Shown piece by piece: positions 1 to 6,617 of a stretch of DNA of 12,162 bases. The notes beneath the pieces were generated by a model, which was not told where the DNA came from, ran no database searches, and saw only the letters and a list, made by a program, of their open reading frames with translations. The first letter of the stretch is position 1; every line of letters starts with the position of its first letter. The stretch is from Oscillospiraceae bacterium (GTDB taxonomy: Bacteria > Bacillota > Clostridia > Oscillospirales > Ruminococcaceae). The stretch is taken from NCBI GenBank assembly GCA_003445125.1, contig DLVP01000023.1:1-12162 (forward strand), given 5' to 3'. Made by a program: the position numbers and the translations under genes.

Positions 1-21
1 GGATTCCGGCTTTTCTGCCAC

Positions 22-50
22 TTGTATGCAGAAAAAAAGTGTGATAAACT
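22..50 (+). promoter_or_regulatory. weak candidate promoter ahead of the FkbM-type gene
   Basis: TTGTAT at 22-27 and TAAACT at 45-50 are spaced 17 bp, and the -10 is preceded by TGA (extended -10 type). Each hexamer is only a partial match (about 3/6 and 4/6), so this is a guess. It would put transcription start near 57, very close to the ribosome binding site, which argues against it. The gene could equally be read from a promoter upstream of the window. Confidence 0.22.
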
Positions 51-72
51 TTGAAGCAAAGGAGATGCGGAC

Positions 73-1104
73 GTGAACTGGGAAGAGCTGAAGGACGTGA
101 AGCTGCCCATTGTCCTCTACGGCATGGGCGACGGCGCCGAAAAAATCATGCGCGCCATGGAGAAGGTCGGCAAAAAGCCCGACGCCGTGTTCGCCAGCGA
201 CGGGTTTGTGCGGCACAACGAATTTGCCGGGTTCACCGTCCAAACCCTTGATGAAGTGGAAAAAGAATTCGGAGATGTGCTGGTGCTGCTCAGCTTTGCC
301 AGCGAACGCCCGGAGGTTTTATCGCTGATTGAACGGGTGGCTTCCCGACATGAGCTGTTGGCGCCCGACGTGCCGGTGGTCGGAGACGGGCTGTTCGATC
401 TCGACTTTTTGTATAAACACGAAGAAGAAATACAAATTGTATATGATCAATTGGCAGATGACCGTTCGCGAGACACCTTTGCCGCGTGCATCAACTACAA
501 AATCAGCGGAAAAATTTCCTATCTGCTTTCCTGTCAGACCGAAAAGTCGCACGTATGGGACGAACTCATCTGTCCGGGCTGGGACGAAACCTTTGTCGAT
601 CTCGGTGCGTACAACGGCGACACCATCCGCGAATTTCTCTCCCACACCGACGGGCAGTATCAGGCGCTTGCCGCGTTTGAACCGGACGTGAAAAATTTCC
701 GCAAGCTCGAACGCACCTGCGGTATTCTGCCGCGCACCTATCTTTTCAATGTCGGCGCCTACTCCCATGCCGACACCCTCACCTTTGCCGCCAGGGGCGG
801 GCGGCACTCCACCCTTTCCGATCACGGGAAAACCGTGGAGGTCAACAGTGTGGACGCGCTGTGCGCCGATATTTCCCCCACCATCATCAAGCTGGATGTC
901 GAAGGGGCGGAATTTGAAGCGTTATCCGGCTGCCGCCGAACCATTGCGCGGCTGCACCCGCGGCTGATGGTTTCCGCCTATCACCGCAATGAGGATCTTT
1001 TCGCACTGCCGCTTCTGATTCGGGAGCTGGATCCTTCCTACCGTTTATATCTGCGGCATCTGCCGTATCTTCCCTGCTGGGAAACCAATTACTATGCGAT
1101 TTGA
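73..1104 (+). CDS. FkbM family SAM-dependent methyltransferase with N-terminal Rossmann-like domain
   Basis: 343 aa, GTG start chosen because AAAGGAG (58-64) sits 8 nt upstream. The C-terminal half (about 170-343) is a class I SAM methyltransferase of the FkbM type. It shows the SAM-binding strand/loop FVDLGAYNGDT (174-184), the acidic FEPD (202-205) expected to contact the SAM ribose, the post-motif strand IIKLDVEGAEFEAL (271-284) diagnostic of FkbM, and AYHR (302-305). The first ~110 residues form a separate domain opening with IVLYGMGDGAEKI (13-25), a glycine-rich strand-loop-helix like a dinucleotide or nucleotide-sugar binding Rossmann unit. Family members usually O-methylate sugars or polyketide hydroxyls; the substrate here is unknown. 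No glycosyltransferase or capsule gene is adjacent, so context gives no substrate. Cytosolic: no signal peptide or membrane segment. The next gene starts 13 bp after the stop, so the two are probably co-transcribed. Confidence 0.85.
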   Translation: MNWEELKDVKLPIVLYGMGDGAEKIMRAMEKVGKKPDAVFASDGFVRHNEFAGFTVQTLDEVEKEFGDVLVLLSFASERPEVLSLIERVASRHELLAPDVPVVGDGLFDLDFLYKHEEEIQIVYDQLADDRSRDTFAACINYKISGKISYLLSCQTEKSHVWDELICPGWDETFVDLGAYNGDTIREFLSHTDGQYQALAAFEPDVKNFRKLERTCGILPRTYLFNVGAYSHADTLTFAARGGRHSTLSDHGKTVEVNSVDALCADISPTIIKLDVEGAEFEALSGCRRTIARLHPRLMVSAYHRNEDLFALPLLIRELDPSYRLYLRHLPYLPCWETNYYAI

Positions 1105-1117
1105 CAAGGAGACTGTG

Positions 1118-1738
1118 ATGAAAAAACTGATCTTACTGCCGCTGTGCGCTCTTTTCCTGTGTTTTTCCGGATGCGGGGAAAAGCAGCACGGCGACGCGCT
1201 GGACACCTATCTTGCCGTGATTGACTCGCTCAAAAGCGGGCGGGTAACCATGACGACCTCCGCCGCCGACAACACCGCCGTCATTTTCTTCCGTCCGTCG
1301 CAAAACGGCGAAACATCCGAAATCTACACCGAAATCGGCGACTATGTTACCTATTTTGACGGCGAGAGTTACTATGCCGGGCTGAAGGGCGAGCCGCTTG
1401 TGTCCACCGAACAGGAAATGGAGCCGTCGGTCATGCTCCGCTATCTGATCGGCGGTCCCGCCTATGCGACCGATGCCGATTCCTACAAGCCCGAAGAATC
1501 CGGAATCTACCGCACGGCGGGCGGTTACCGTCTGGTGATCGTTACCCGCGGCGAAGGAGAAAGCGACGCGCTCGGCACGACCCTGACCGCCACGCTTTCC
1601 GCCGAAATGATGCCGCAGAAGGTTGAAATCGTTGACCGCATCGACAACGGCAAGCTCGGAACCGCGACCCAAACGGTAACGCTGGTTTTTGACAAAATCG
1701 GCGAAGATATTCTCTTTGAAATTCCCGAAAAGGCTTGA
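1118..1738 (+). CDS. small secreted lipoprotein of unknown function
   Basis: 206 aa. The ATG at 1118 is preferred over the in-frame ATG at 1094 because AAGGAGA (1106-1112) lies 5 nt before it and because it places a clean signal peptide at the N-terminus: MKK, then a hydrophobic stretch (4-16) and a lipobox FSGC with the lipidated Cys at residue 19. Phe at the -3 position is less usual than Leu but tolerated. The mature part is about 187 aa, acidic, and reads as alternating beta-strand-like segments (for example VTMTTSAADNTAVIFF, VTYFDGESYYAGL, GIYRTAGGYRLVIV). That pattern is reminiscent of LolA/LppX-type or other all-beta lipoproteins, but I recognise no family motif. Expected on the outer face of the cytoplasmic membrane. 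No terminator is visible after it; the stop codon overlaps a candidate promoter for the next operon. Confidence 0.75.
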   Translation: MKKLILLPLCALFLCFSGCGEKQHGDALDTYLAVIDSLKSGRVTMTTSAADNTAVIFFRPSQNGETSEIYTEIGDYVTYFDGESYYAGLKGEPLVSTEQEMEPSVMLRYLIGGPAYATDADSYKPEESGIYRTAGGYRLVIVTRGEGESDALGTTLTATLSAEMMPQKVEIVDRIDNGKLGTATQTVTLVFDKIGEDILFEIPEKA

Positions 1739-1763
1739 TTATTCGACGGTTTTTGGTTATCAT
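1735..1763 (+). promoter_or_regulatory. candidate sigma-A promoter of the arginine-phosphatase/rimI/tsaD/CPBP/tadA operon
   Basis: TTGATT (1735-1740; 4/6 to TTGACA) and TATCAT (1758-1763; 5/6 to TATAAT) are exactly 17 bp apart. The -35 contains the TGA stop of the lipoprotein gene. Predicted start near 1770 leaves a leader of about 27 nt that contains the GAGGAGA ribosome binding site (1784-1790). This is the only gap of any size (58 bp) before the packed operon, which supports the assignment. Confidence 0.5.
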
Positions 1764-1796
1764 AGAACTAAGACATTGATTTTGAGGAGACTTCCT

Positions 1797-2207
1797 TTGA
1801 AACTTTTATTTGTTTGCACCGACAACACCTGCCGCAGTCCCATGGCTCAGGCAATTTTCGACCGTCTGAGCGAGCAGCGGCACCTGGACGTCACCTGCGA
1901 CAGCGCCGGACTCGCCGCATGTGAAAACGAATGTGCCAATCCGCGCTGTGTGGACGTCATGAACGAGATCGGGCTGGACATTTCCGGTCACCGCTCCAAA
2001 AACATCACCCCGAAGCTGCTGCTGGAAAGCGACTACATCGTGGTGATGACCGACGAACAGAAAGAGCGTCTCTGCGCGTTCGACCCTTCCCTCTGCGGGA
2101 AAATCCGCGTGCTGGATGTGGACGATCCCAACGGCAGACCCATTGAAATCTACCGTATGTGCCGCAACCAGATCAAAGACCACATTTCACGGATTGCGGA
2201 GATCTGA
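1797..2207 (+). CDS. low-molecular-weight phosphatase family protein, probable protein-arginine phosphatase (YwlE-like)
   Basis: 136 aa from a TTG start, with GAGGAGA (1784-1790) 6 nt upstream. Starting here puts the P-loop at the normal place; longer in-frame starts add an unrelated leader. The signature C7-T-D-N-T-C-R13-S-P matches the LMW-PTP C(X)5R(S/T) phosphate-binding loop: Cys7 nucleophile, Arg13 phosphate ligand. The general acid is probably D110 in DVDDPNG (107-113). In Bacillus subtilis YwlE the residue equivalent to Thr11 selects phospho-arginine over phospho-tyrosine, and this protein has Thr at that position with the same numbering. An arginine phosphatase opposing a McsB-type kinase is therefore more likely than a tyrosine phosphatase or arsenate reductase. 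Odd feature: Asp9 replaces the Gly usual in the loop (CTGNTCR). First gene of an operon; rimI begins 1 nt after its stop codon. Confidence 0.8.
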   Translation: MKLLFVCTDNTCRSPMAQAIFDRLSEQRHLDVTCDSAGLAACENECANPRCVDVMNEIGLDISGHRSKNITPKLLLESDYIVVMTDEQKERLCAFDPSLCGKIRVLDVDDPNGRPIEIYRMCRNQIKDHISRIAEI

Positions 2208-2208
2208 C

Positions 2209-2667
2209 ATGAACATCGGTACCATGACAAAAGAACACCTCCCCGCGCTGCATCGGCTGGAAGTGCTGTGTTTTTCCGATCCGTGGTCGGAAAAGGCGCT
2301 GGAGGAGGAGCTTGATAACCCGCTCTCATGTTTTCTGGTGGCGGGGGACGGCATCGGGTATGTCGGATGTCAGTTCGTTTTGGACGAGGGTTTTATCACC
2401 AATCTCGCCGTATCGCCCGATTTCCGCCGACAAAAAATTGCCGTGCGTTTGCTTAACGCGCTGTGTGCGGAAGCGAAAAAACGCGGCGTGCGGCTGCTGC
2501 ATCTGGAGGTGCGGGAGCACAACCTCCCCGCGCAGGCGCTGTATACCCGTTTCGGGTTTTCGGTTGACGGCGTGCGCAGGCGCTTTTACACCAATCCGAC
2601 CGAGGATGCCGTACTGATGACCAAGCGGTTGGAAGAAGGAGATTTTCATGAAGATTTTAGCCATTGA
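2209..2667 (+). CDS. rimI: GNAT N-acetyltransferase, ribosomal-protein-alanine acetyltransferase type
   Basis: 152 aa. ATG at 2209 chosen because GGAG (2198-2201) is 7 nt upstream, inside the end of the previous gene. The GNAT fold is clear: FITNLAVSPDFRRQKIAVRLL (62-82) is motif A, followed by LLHLEVREHNLPAQALYTRFGF (96-117), and the C-terminal VRRRFYTNPTEDAVLMTK (122-139) is typical of RimI (RxxYYx...eDAxxM). RimI transfers acetyl from acetyl-CoA to the N-terminal alanine of ribosomal protein S18 in E. coli; in other bacteria it can act on TsaD or other N-termini. The acetyl-CoA pyrophosphate loop RxxGx(G/A) reads R73-R-Q-K76-I-A78, so the first glycine is replaced by Lys. The gene overlaps tsaD by 20 bp, the arrangement common in Firmicutes, which supports the RimI call over a generic GNAT. 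Confidence 0.85.
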   Translation: MNIGTMTKEHLPALHRLEVLCFSDPWSEKALEEELDNPLSCFLVAGDGIGYVGCQFVLDEGFITNLAVSPDFRRQKIAVRLLNALCAEAKKRGVRLLHLEVREHNLPAQALYTRFGFSVDGVRRRFYTNPTEDAVLMTKRLEEGDFHEDFSH

Positions 2668-3661
2668 GAGTTCCTGCGACGAAACTGCCGCCGCCGTGGT
2701 GGAAGACGGGCGGTGCGTGCTGTCCTCCGTCGTGGACTCCCAGATTGAGGAACACCGTCTCTACGGCGGGGTGGTTCCCGAAATTGCTTCCCGCAGGCAC
2801 ACCGAAAACATCTGCCGTGTGGTGCAGAAGGCGTTGGACGACGCGGGACTTGTCCCGTCACAGCTCGACGCGGTGGCGGTGACTTACGCGCCCGGACTCA
2901 TCGGGGCGGTGTTGGTGGGGGTCAATTTTGCCAAAGCGTTTGCGTTTTCGCATCATTTGCCGCTGATTCCCGTACATCATCTGCGCGGTCACATTGCCGC
3001 CAACTACTTAACCTTTCCCGAGCTTCAGCCGCCGTTTCTCTGTCTGGTCGTTTCGGGCGGACACTCGCACATTGTGGGGGTTGACGGGTACACCGATTTT
3101 CACGTTTTTGCCCGCACGCGCGACGATGCCGCGGGGGAAGCGTATGACAAGGTCGGACGCACCATCGGATTCCCTTATCCCGCCGGCGTCGCCATGGACA
3201 AAGCGGCACAGCGCGGCGATCCTCACGCTTTCAAGCTGCCTGTTCCCCATGTGGAAGGAAGCGAATACGACTTCAGTTTTTCCGGACTGAAAACGGCGGT
3301 CATCAATCTTGTACATAACGCCGAACAGAAAGGCGAAGTCCTTTCTTCGGACGACATTGCCGCCTCTTTTCAAGCGACTATCTGCGACATTCTTTCCGAT
3401 CATGCCGTACGCGCGGCGAAAGATCTCGGGTACAAAAAGCTTGCCGCCGCGGGCGGTGTGAGTGCCAACTCCGGATTGCGCGAAATGCTCGGAAAACGCT
3501 GTCAAGCCGCGGGAATCGAGCTTTTTCTCCCGAAGCTGTGCTGGTGCGGCGACAACGCCGCGATGATCGGCGCTCAGGCATACTATGAATATCTCGCCGG
3601 TCATCTGGCGGACGAATCTCTGAACGGAATTGCCACGTTAGGCATTGATGAGGTGATCTGA
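2648..3661 (+). CDS. tsaD: tRNA N6-adenosine threonylcarbamoyltransferase
   Basis: 337 aa, the usual length. Catalyses the last step of t6A formation: transfer of the threonylcarbamoyl group from TC-AMP to A37 of ANN-decoding tRNAs, working in the cytosol with TsaB and TsaE. Start: ATG at 2648 with GGAG at 2638-2641, 6 nt away, inside the end of rimI. Seen in order: N-terminal ASKHA-fold strand ILAIESSCDETAAAVV (3-18); EIASRRHTENI (45-55); metal-binding HHLRGH (His111 and His115); phosphate loop VVSGGHSHI (134-142); GEAYDKVGRTIGFPYPAG (163-180); FSGLKTA (211-217); AAAGGVSAN (266-274); and GDNAAMIG (301-308), where Asp302 is the third metal ligand. All expected catalytic elements are present. 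tsaB and tsaE are not in this window, so they must lie elsewhere in the genome. Confidence 0.96.
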   Translation: MKILAIESSCDETAAAVVEDGRCVLSSVVDSQIEEHRLYGGVVPEIASRRHTENICRVVQKALDDAGLVPSQLDAVAVTYAPGLIGAVLVGVNFAKAFAFSHHLPLIPVHHLRGHIAANYLTFPELQPPFLCLVVSGGHSHIVGVDGYTDFHVFARTRDDAAGEAYDKVGRTIGFPYPAGVAMDKAAQRGDPHAFKLPVPHVEGSEYDFSFSGLKTAVINLVHNAEQKGEVLSSDDIAASFQATICDILSDHAVRAAKDLGYKKLAAAGGVSANSGLREMLGKRCQAAGIELFLPKLCWCGDNAAMIGAQAYYEYLAGHLADESLNGIATLGIDEVI

Positions 3662-4635
3662 TGGATTTTTATTATGACGATTTTGCCCGGCGCGAAACCG
3701 AAAAGCGCGCCCTCAAACGCACTGCCCTTGCTTCGGGACTTGCCATTTTCATTTTCTTTGCGTTATCGATTTTCGGCACACCGTTTTTGGAATATTTTGC
3801 CAATCTCTGCAAAAACGGACTTGTCAGTTTTGAAAGTCGTGAAATTGTCGATCAGCTTTTCGGAATGTTGGAATATCTTCTGCCGCTTCTGATTGCGTTT
3901 CTTTCCTTTTTCCCGCTGACAAAGATTCCCTTCCGTGTGGCGGTGCCTTTTCGGCATGTGTCGCCTCCGGTGTTCTTTTCCGGTGTCTTTGTCGGGCTGG
4001 GAACCTCGGTGGTCGGAATTCTGCTGGCGTCCTTCTTGCTGACGGGATTTCAGATGCTGGGGCTTTCCTACAATGTTCCCGAACAGAGTGTTCCGCAAAG
4101 TGCGGTCGGCATTCTGCTGTATCTAGTCAGCACTGCGGTTTTGCCCGCTTTCTTTGAAGAGATCGTCTTTCGCGGCATTCTCATGCAATCGCTCCGCCGT
4201 TTCGGAGACGCGTTTGCGATTGTGACCTCCGCTATTGTCTTTGTGGCGTTTCACGGAAACTTTGCGCAGCTGCCGAACCCGCTGTTGCTCGGCATGATGA
4301 TTGGGCTGTTTGTGGTCAAGACCGGTTCCCTGTGGGTGGGCATTGCCATTCATTTTGCCAACAACTTTATCCTCACCGCCGTGGAGCTGCTTCTGCCGTC
4401 GGATATGCCCGATTTTGCGCATGAGCTGGTGCTTCTCAGCGTGCTTTTGCTCTATCTGGTGCTTGCACTTATCGGATTTCTCATTCTCCGCGCAAGAGAC
4501 TTCCGTCTGTTCACCCTTTACCCCTCCGATTCTCCGCTGACGTCCGGTCAGAAGTGCGCCGCGTTTTTCCTCCAGCCTGTTTGTCTGGCGGCGCTTTGTC
4601 TGATGTTCCTGTTCAGCTTTGTATTTTTCCTATGA
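3661..4635 (+). CDS. CPBP family intramembrane glutamic endopeptidase
   Basis: 324 aa. ATG overlaps the tsaD stop by one base (TGATG); AGGTGAT at 3651-3657 is the ribosome binding site. About eight hydrophobic spans, at roughly 24-45, 66-86, 104-130, 148-168, 185-200, 207-236, 257-277 and 300-323. The three Abi/CPBP active-site motifs are intact: FFEEIVFRG (164-172, EExxxR with E166, E167, R171), FVAFH (194-198) and HFANN (231-235). These place the protein with the Rce1-like intramembrane proteases; Glu and His are the catalytic residues. Substrate unknown: relatives process prenylated proteins in eukaryotes, and in bacteria they include bacteriocin-immunity proteins and anti-sigma-factor or regulator proteases. 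Its position between two tRNA-modification genes, with overlapping junctions on both sides, suggests fixed co-expression with them but does not itself indicate a function. Confidence 0.9.
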   Translation: MDFYYDDFARRETEKRALKRTALASGLAIFIFFALSIFGTPFLEYFANLCKNGLVSFESREIVDQLFGMLEYLLPLLIAFLSFFPLTKIPFRVAVPFRHVSPPVFFSGVFVGLGTSVVGILLASFLLTGFQMLGLSYNVPEQSVPQSAVGILLYLVSTAVLPAFFEEIVFRGILMQSLRRFGDAFAIVTSAIVFVAFHGNFAQLPNPLLLGMMIGLFVVKTGSLWVGIAIHFANNFILTAVELLLPSDMPDFAHELVLLSVLLLYLVLALIGFLILRARDFRLFTLYPSDSPLTSGQKCAAFFLQPVCLAALCLMFLFSFVFFL

Positions 4636-5090
4636 TGACAGAAGATTCAATTTTCATGCGTGCCGCCCTTGACGAAGCCGAAAAAGCGCGCGCGCTCGGC
4701 GAAGTGCCGATCGGCGCCGTGATCGTGCGAAACGGCGAAATCGTCAGCGCCGCACACAATCTGCGCGAAACCGACAAAAACGCCGCCGCGCATGCCGAGC
4801 TGCTTGCCATTGAACGTGCCTGCGAAGCGCTTTCGACCTGGCGGCTGAGCGACTGCACTCTCTACGTCACCTTAGAGCCCTGTCCCATGTGTGCCGGCGC
4901 GATCATCAACGCCCGCATCAAGCGCGTGGTATTCGGTTCCTTTGACGAAAAGGCAGGTGCCTGCGGTTCGGTCTGCAACCTGTTTGCCATGCCGTTCAAC
5001 CACCGACCGGCGCTGTCGGGAGGCGTGGAGGAAGAAAAATGCACCGAACTTTTACAAAATTTTTTCAAACAGTTGCGAAACAGGCGGTAA
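4632..5090 (+). CDS. tadA: tRNA adenosine(34) deaminase
   Basis: 152 aa. Zinc-dependent deaminase that converts A34 to inosine in tRNA-Arg(ACG), which is needed to read CGC and CGA codons; cytosolic and usually essential. The catalytic signature is complete: HAE (54-56, with H54 as zinc ligand and E56 as proton shuttle) and PCPMC (83-87, with C84 and C87 as zinc ligands). The C-terminal part, FGSFDEKAGACGSVCNL (101-117), is typical of TadA rather than of cytosine or dCMP deaminases. ATG at 4632 overlaps the previous stop (ATGA); a second ATG at 4635 is possible. No Shine-Dalgarno-like sequence is visible in the ~20 nt before either ATG, so initiation probably depends on ribosomes finishing the protease gene. 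The 3' end lies inside the nadB promoter. Confidence 0.95.
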   Translation: MMTEDSIFMRAALDEAEKARALGEVPIGAVIVRNGEIVSAAHNLRETDKNAAAHAELLAIERACEALSTWRLSDCTLYVTLEPCPMCAGAIINARIKRVVFGSFDEKAGACGSVCNLFAMPFNHRPALSGGVEEEKCTELLQNFFKQLRNRR

Positions 5091-5102
5091 ATGTGCTATA
5101 AT
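5073..5102 (+). promoter_or_regulatory. extended -10 promoter of nadB-nadC
   Basis: A perfect -10, TATAAT (5097-5102), is preceded by TGC (5094-5096), giving the extended -10 TGnTATAAT. A weaker -35, TTGCGA (5073-5078; 4/6), lies 18 bp upstream. The tadA TAA stop (5088-5090) falls in the spacer. Transcription would start near 5109, leaving a ~45 nt AT-rich leader with no obvious hairpin or repressor palindrome that I can see. Confidence 0.7.
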
Positions 5103-5153
5103 ACCGTTTGATAGGATTTTTAATTTTCATTACATAAAAGGTGGATGACCGAT

Positions 5154-6617
5154 ATGCAAAAATTCGACGTAATCATTGCGGGCTGCGGAGCTTCCGGCTT
5201 ATATGCCGCGCTCAACCTCGACCCTTCGCTGAAGGTATTGCTTCTTGCAAAAAAAAGCCTGACGCTTAACAACAGTTATCTGGCACAGGGCGGTATCGCC
5301 GCTGTGACCGATTTGATTTACGACGATTTTCAGCTTCACTTTGACGACACGATGATTGCCGGTCAGCAGGCGAACAATCCGCAGGCGGTGGACATCCTCG
5401 TGCACGAAGCCAACAATCACATCCGCAACATTATTTCCATGGGTGTCCAGTTCAACAAAACACCCAGCGGCGAGAATTATCACCGCACCCTGGAGGGCGG
5501 TCACAGCCGTGCCAGAATTCTCCATCACGACGACGCCACCGGCAGAGAAATCACCAGTCATCTGCTCGAAAAGGTGTTACAGCTTGAAAACGTAACCGTG
5601 CTGGAAAACGCCATGCTCTGCGACGTGAAAAAAGAGGATACAACTTTCTACGCCGATGTACTGACCGCGGGTGAACACCACGAATATTACTGCGCAAACT
5701 TTCTCATCATGGCGACCGGCGGTATCGGACGCGTCTACGGCTACACCACCAACTCCGCCATTGCCACGGGCGACGGCATCGCTCTTGCCAACCGTATGGG
5801 CGCCGTGATCAAGGACATCAGTTATGTACAGTTCCACCCGACCGCTTTTGTTTCCCAGAACCACCGCGAGCGCTTCCTTATTTCTGAGGCGGTGCGCGGC
5901 GAGGGAGCTTATCTGCTCAACTGCCATCACGAGCGGTTCATGCACCACTATGACAAGCGTTTGGAGCTTGCGCCCCGCGATGTGGTTTCCCAGTCGATCA
6001 TGAAAGAAGCCGCGCGCACCCAAAGCAACGATTTCTATCTCGACATTTCCCACAAGGATGCCGAATTTTTGAAAAAGCGTTTCCCGATGATCTACTCCAA
6101 CCTTCTCAAGGAAGGCATTGACATGACCCGCGAGCCGATTCCGATTTTCCCCTGCCAGCACTATCTGATGGGCGGAATTGACGTGAATCTCAACTCCGAA
6201 AGCTCGATCGGCAACATGTATGCGGTCGGCGAATGCTCTCACACCGGCGTTCACGGCAAAAACCGCCTTGCCAGCAACTCTTTGATGGAAGCGCTGGTCT
6301 TTTCCGCGCGTGCCGCCAAGGAAATCAACCAAAAAGCCAAGGAGCTGCCCGCGCCCGACGACTCCATTCTGCCGTTCAAGCTCCCCACCGGCACCGAGCC
6401 GCTGATCAAGGGAATGCGCACCGAGCTTCGCGCCATCATGCAGAAATGCTGCTTTGTCGTTCCGGACAAGGAAGCGGCGGTCGAAGGCTACAAACGCGCA
6501 TGCGAGATCCGCAACTTTATCCGCAACTCCGATTTCAAAGTGGACTTTGCCTACTGCGAAGCCCTGAACTTGGCGACCATCGCAACGCTGATTCTCAAGG
6601 AGGTCATTGAAAAGTGA
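5154..6617 (+). CDS. nadB: L-aspartate oxidase
   Basis: 487 aa. FAD enzyme that oxidises L-aspartate to iminoaspartate, the first step of de novo NAD synthesis; works with NadA (quinolinate synthase). ATG at 5154 is preferred: AAGGTGG (5138-5144) is 9 nt away, whereas the in-frame ATG at 5145 abuts it. Residues counted from this start: FAD-binding GCGASGLYAAL (10-20); NSYLAQGGIAAV (40-51); RTLEGGHSRARILHHDDATGREI (111-133); ATGGIGRVYGYTTN (187-200); YVQFHPTA (224-231); the substrate-binding and active-site segment SEAVRGEGAYL (244-254); HYLMGGIDV (336-344); and GKNRLASNSLMEALVF (368-383), a signature of the aspartate oxidase / fumarate reductase flavoprotein family. Shorter than E. coli NadB (about 540) at the C-terminal helical domain, as is common in Clostridia. 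Linkage to nadC decides aspartate oxidase over fumarate reductase. Confidence 0.94.
   Translation: MQKFDVIIAGCGASGLYAALNLDPSLKVLLLAKKSLTLNNSYLAQGGIAAVTDLIYDDFQLHFDDTMIAGQQANNPQAVDILVHEANNHIRNIISMGVQFNKTPSGENYHRTLEGGHSRARILHHDDATGREITSHLLEKVLQLENVTVLENAMLCDVKKEDTTFYADVLTAGEHHEYYCANFLIMATGGIGRVYGYTTNSAIATGDGIALANRMGAVIKDISYVQFHPTAFVSQNHRERFLISEAVRGEGAYLLNCHHERFMHHYDKRLELAPRDVVSQSIMKEAARTQSNDFYLDISHKDAEFLKKRFPMIYSNLLKEGIDMTREPIPIFPCQHYLMGGIDVNLNSESSIGNMYAVGECSHTGVHGKNRLASNSLMEALVFSARAAKEINQKAKELPAPDDSILPFKLPTGTEPLIKGMRTELRAIMQKCCFVVPDKEAAVEGYKRACEIRNFIRNSDFKVDFAYCEALNLATIATLILKEVIEK

Noticed and set aside
2975..3000. TsaD metal motif HHLRGH instead of E. coli HHMEGH
   Set aside because: Only the two outer His positions are invariant; the residues between vary among Firmicutes, so this is not an anomaly.
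5103..5153. Riboswitch or NAD-responsive leader before nadB
   Set aside because: The leader is only about 45 nt and AT-rich, with no stem or conserved motif that I can see.
5577..6332. 251-codon minus-strand open frame inside nadB
   Set aside because: Antisense to a well-supported flavoenzyme gene; no recognisable protein features.
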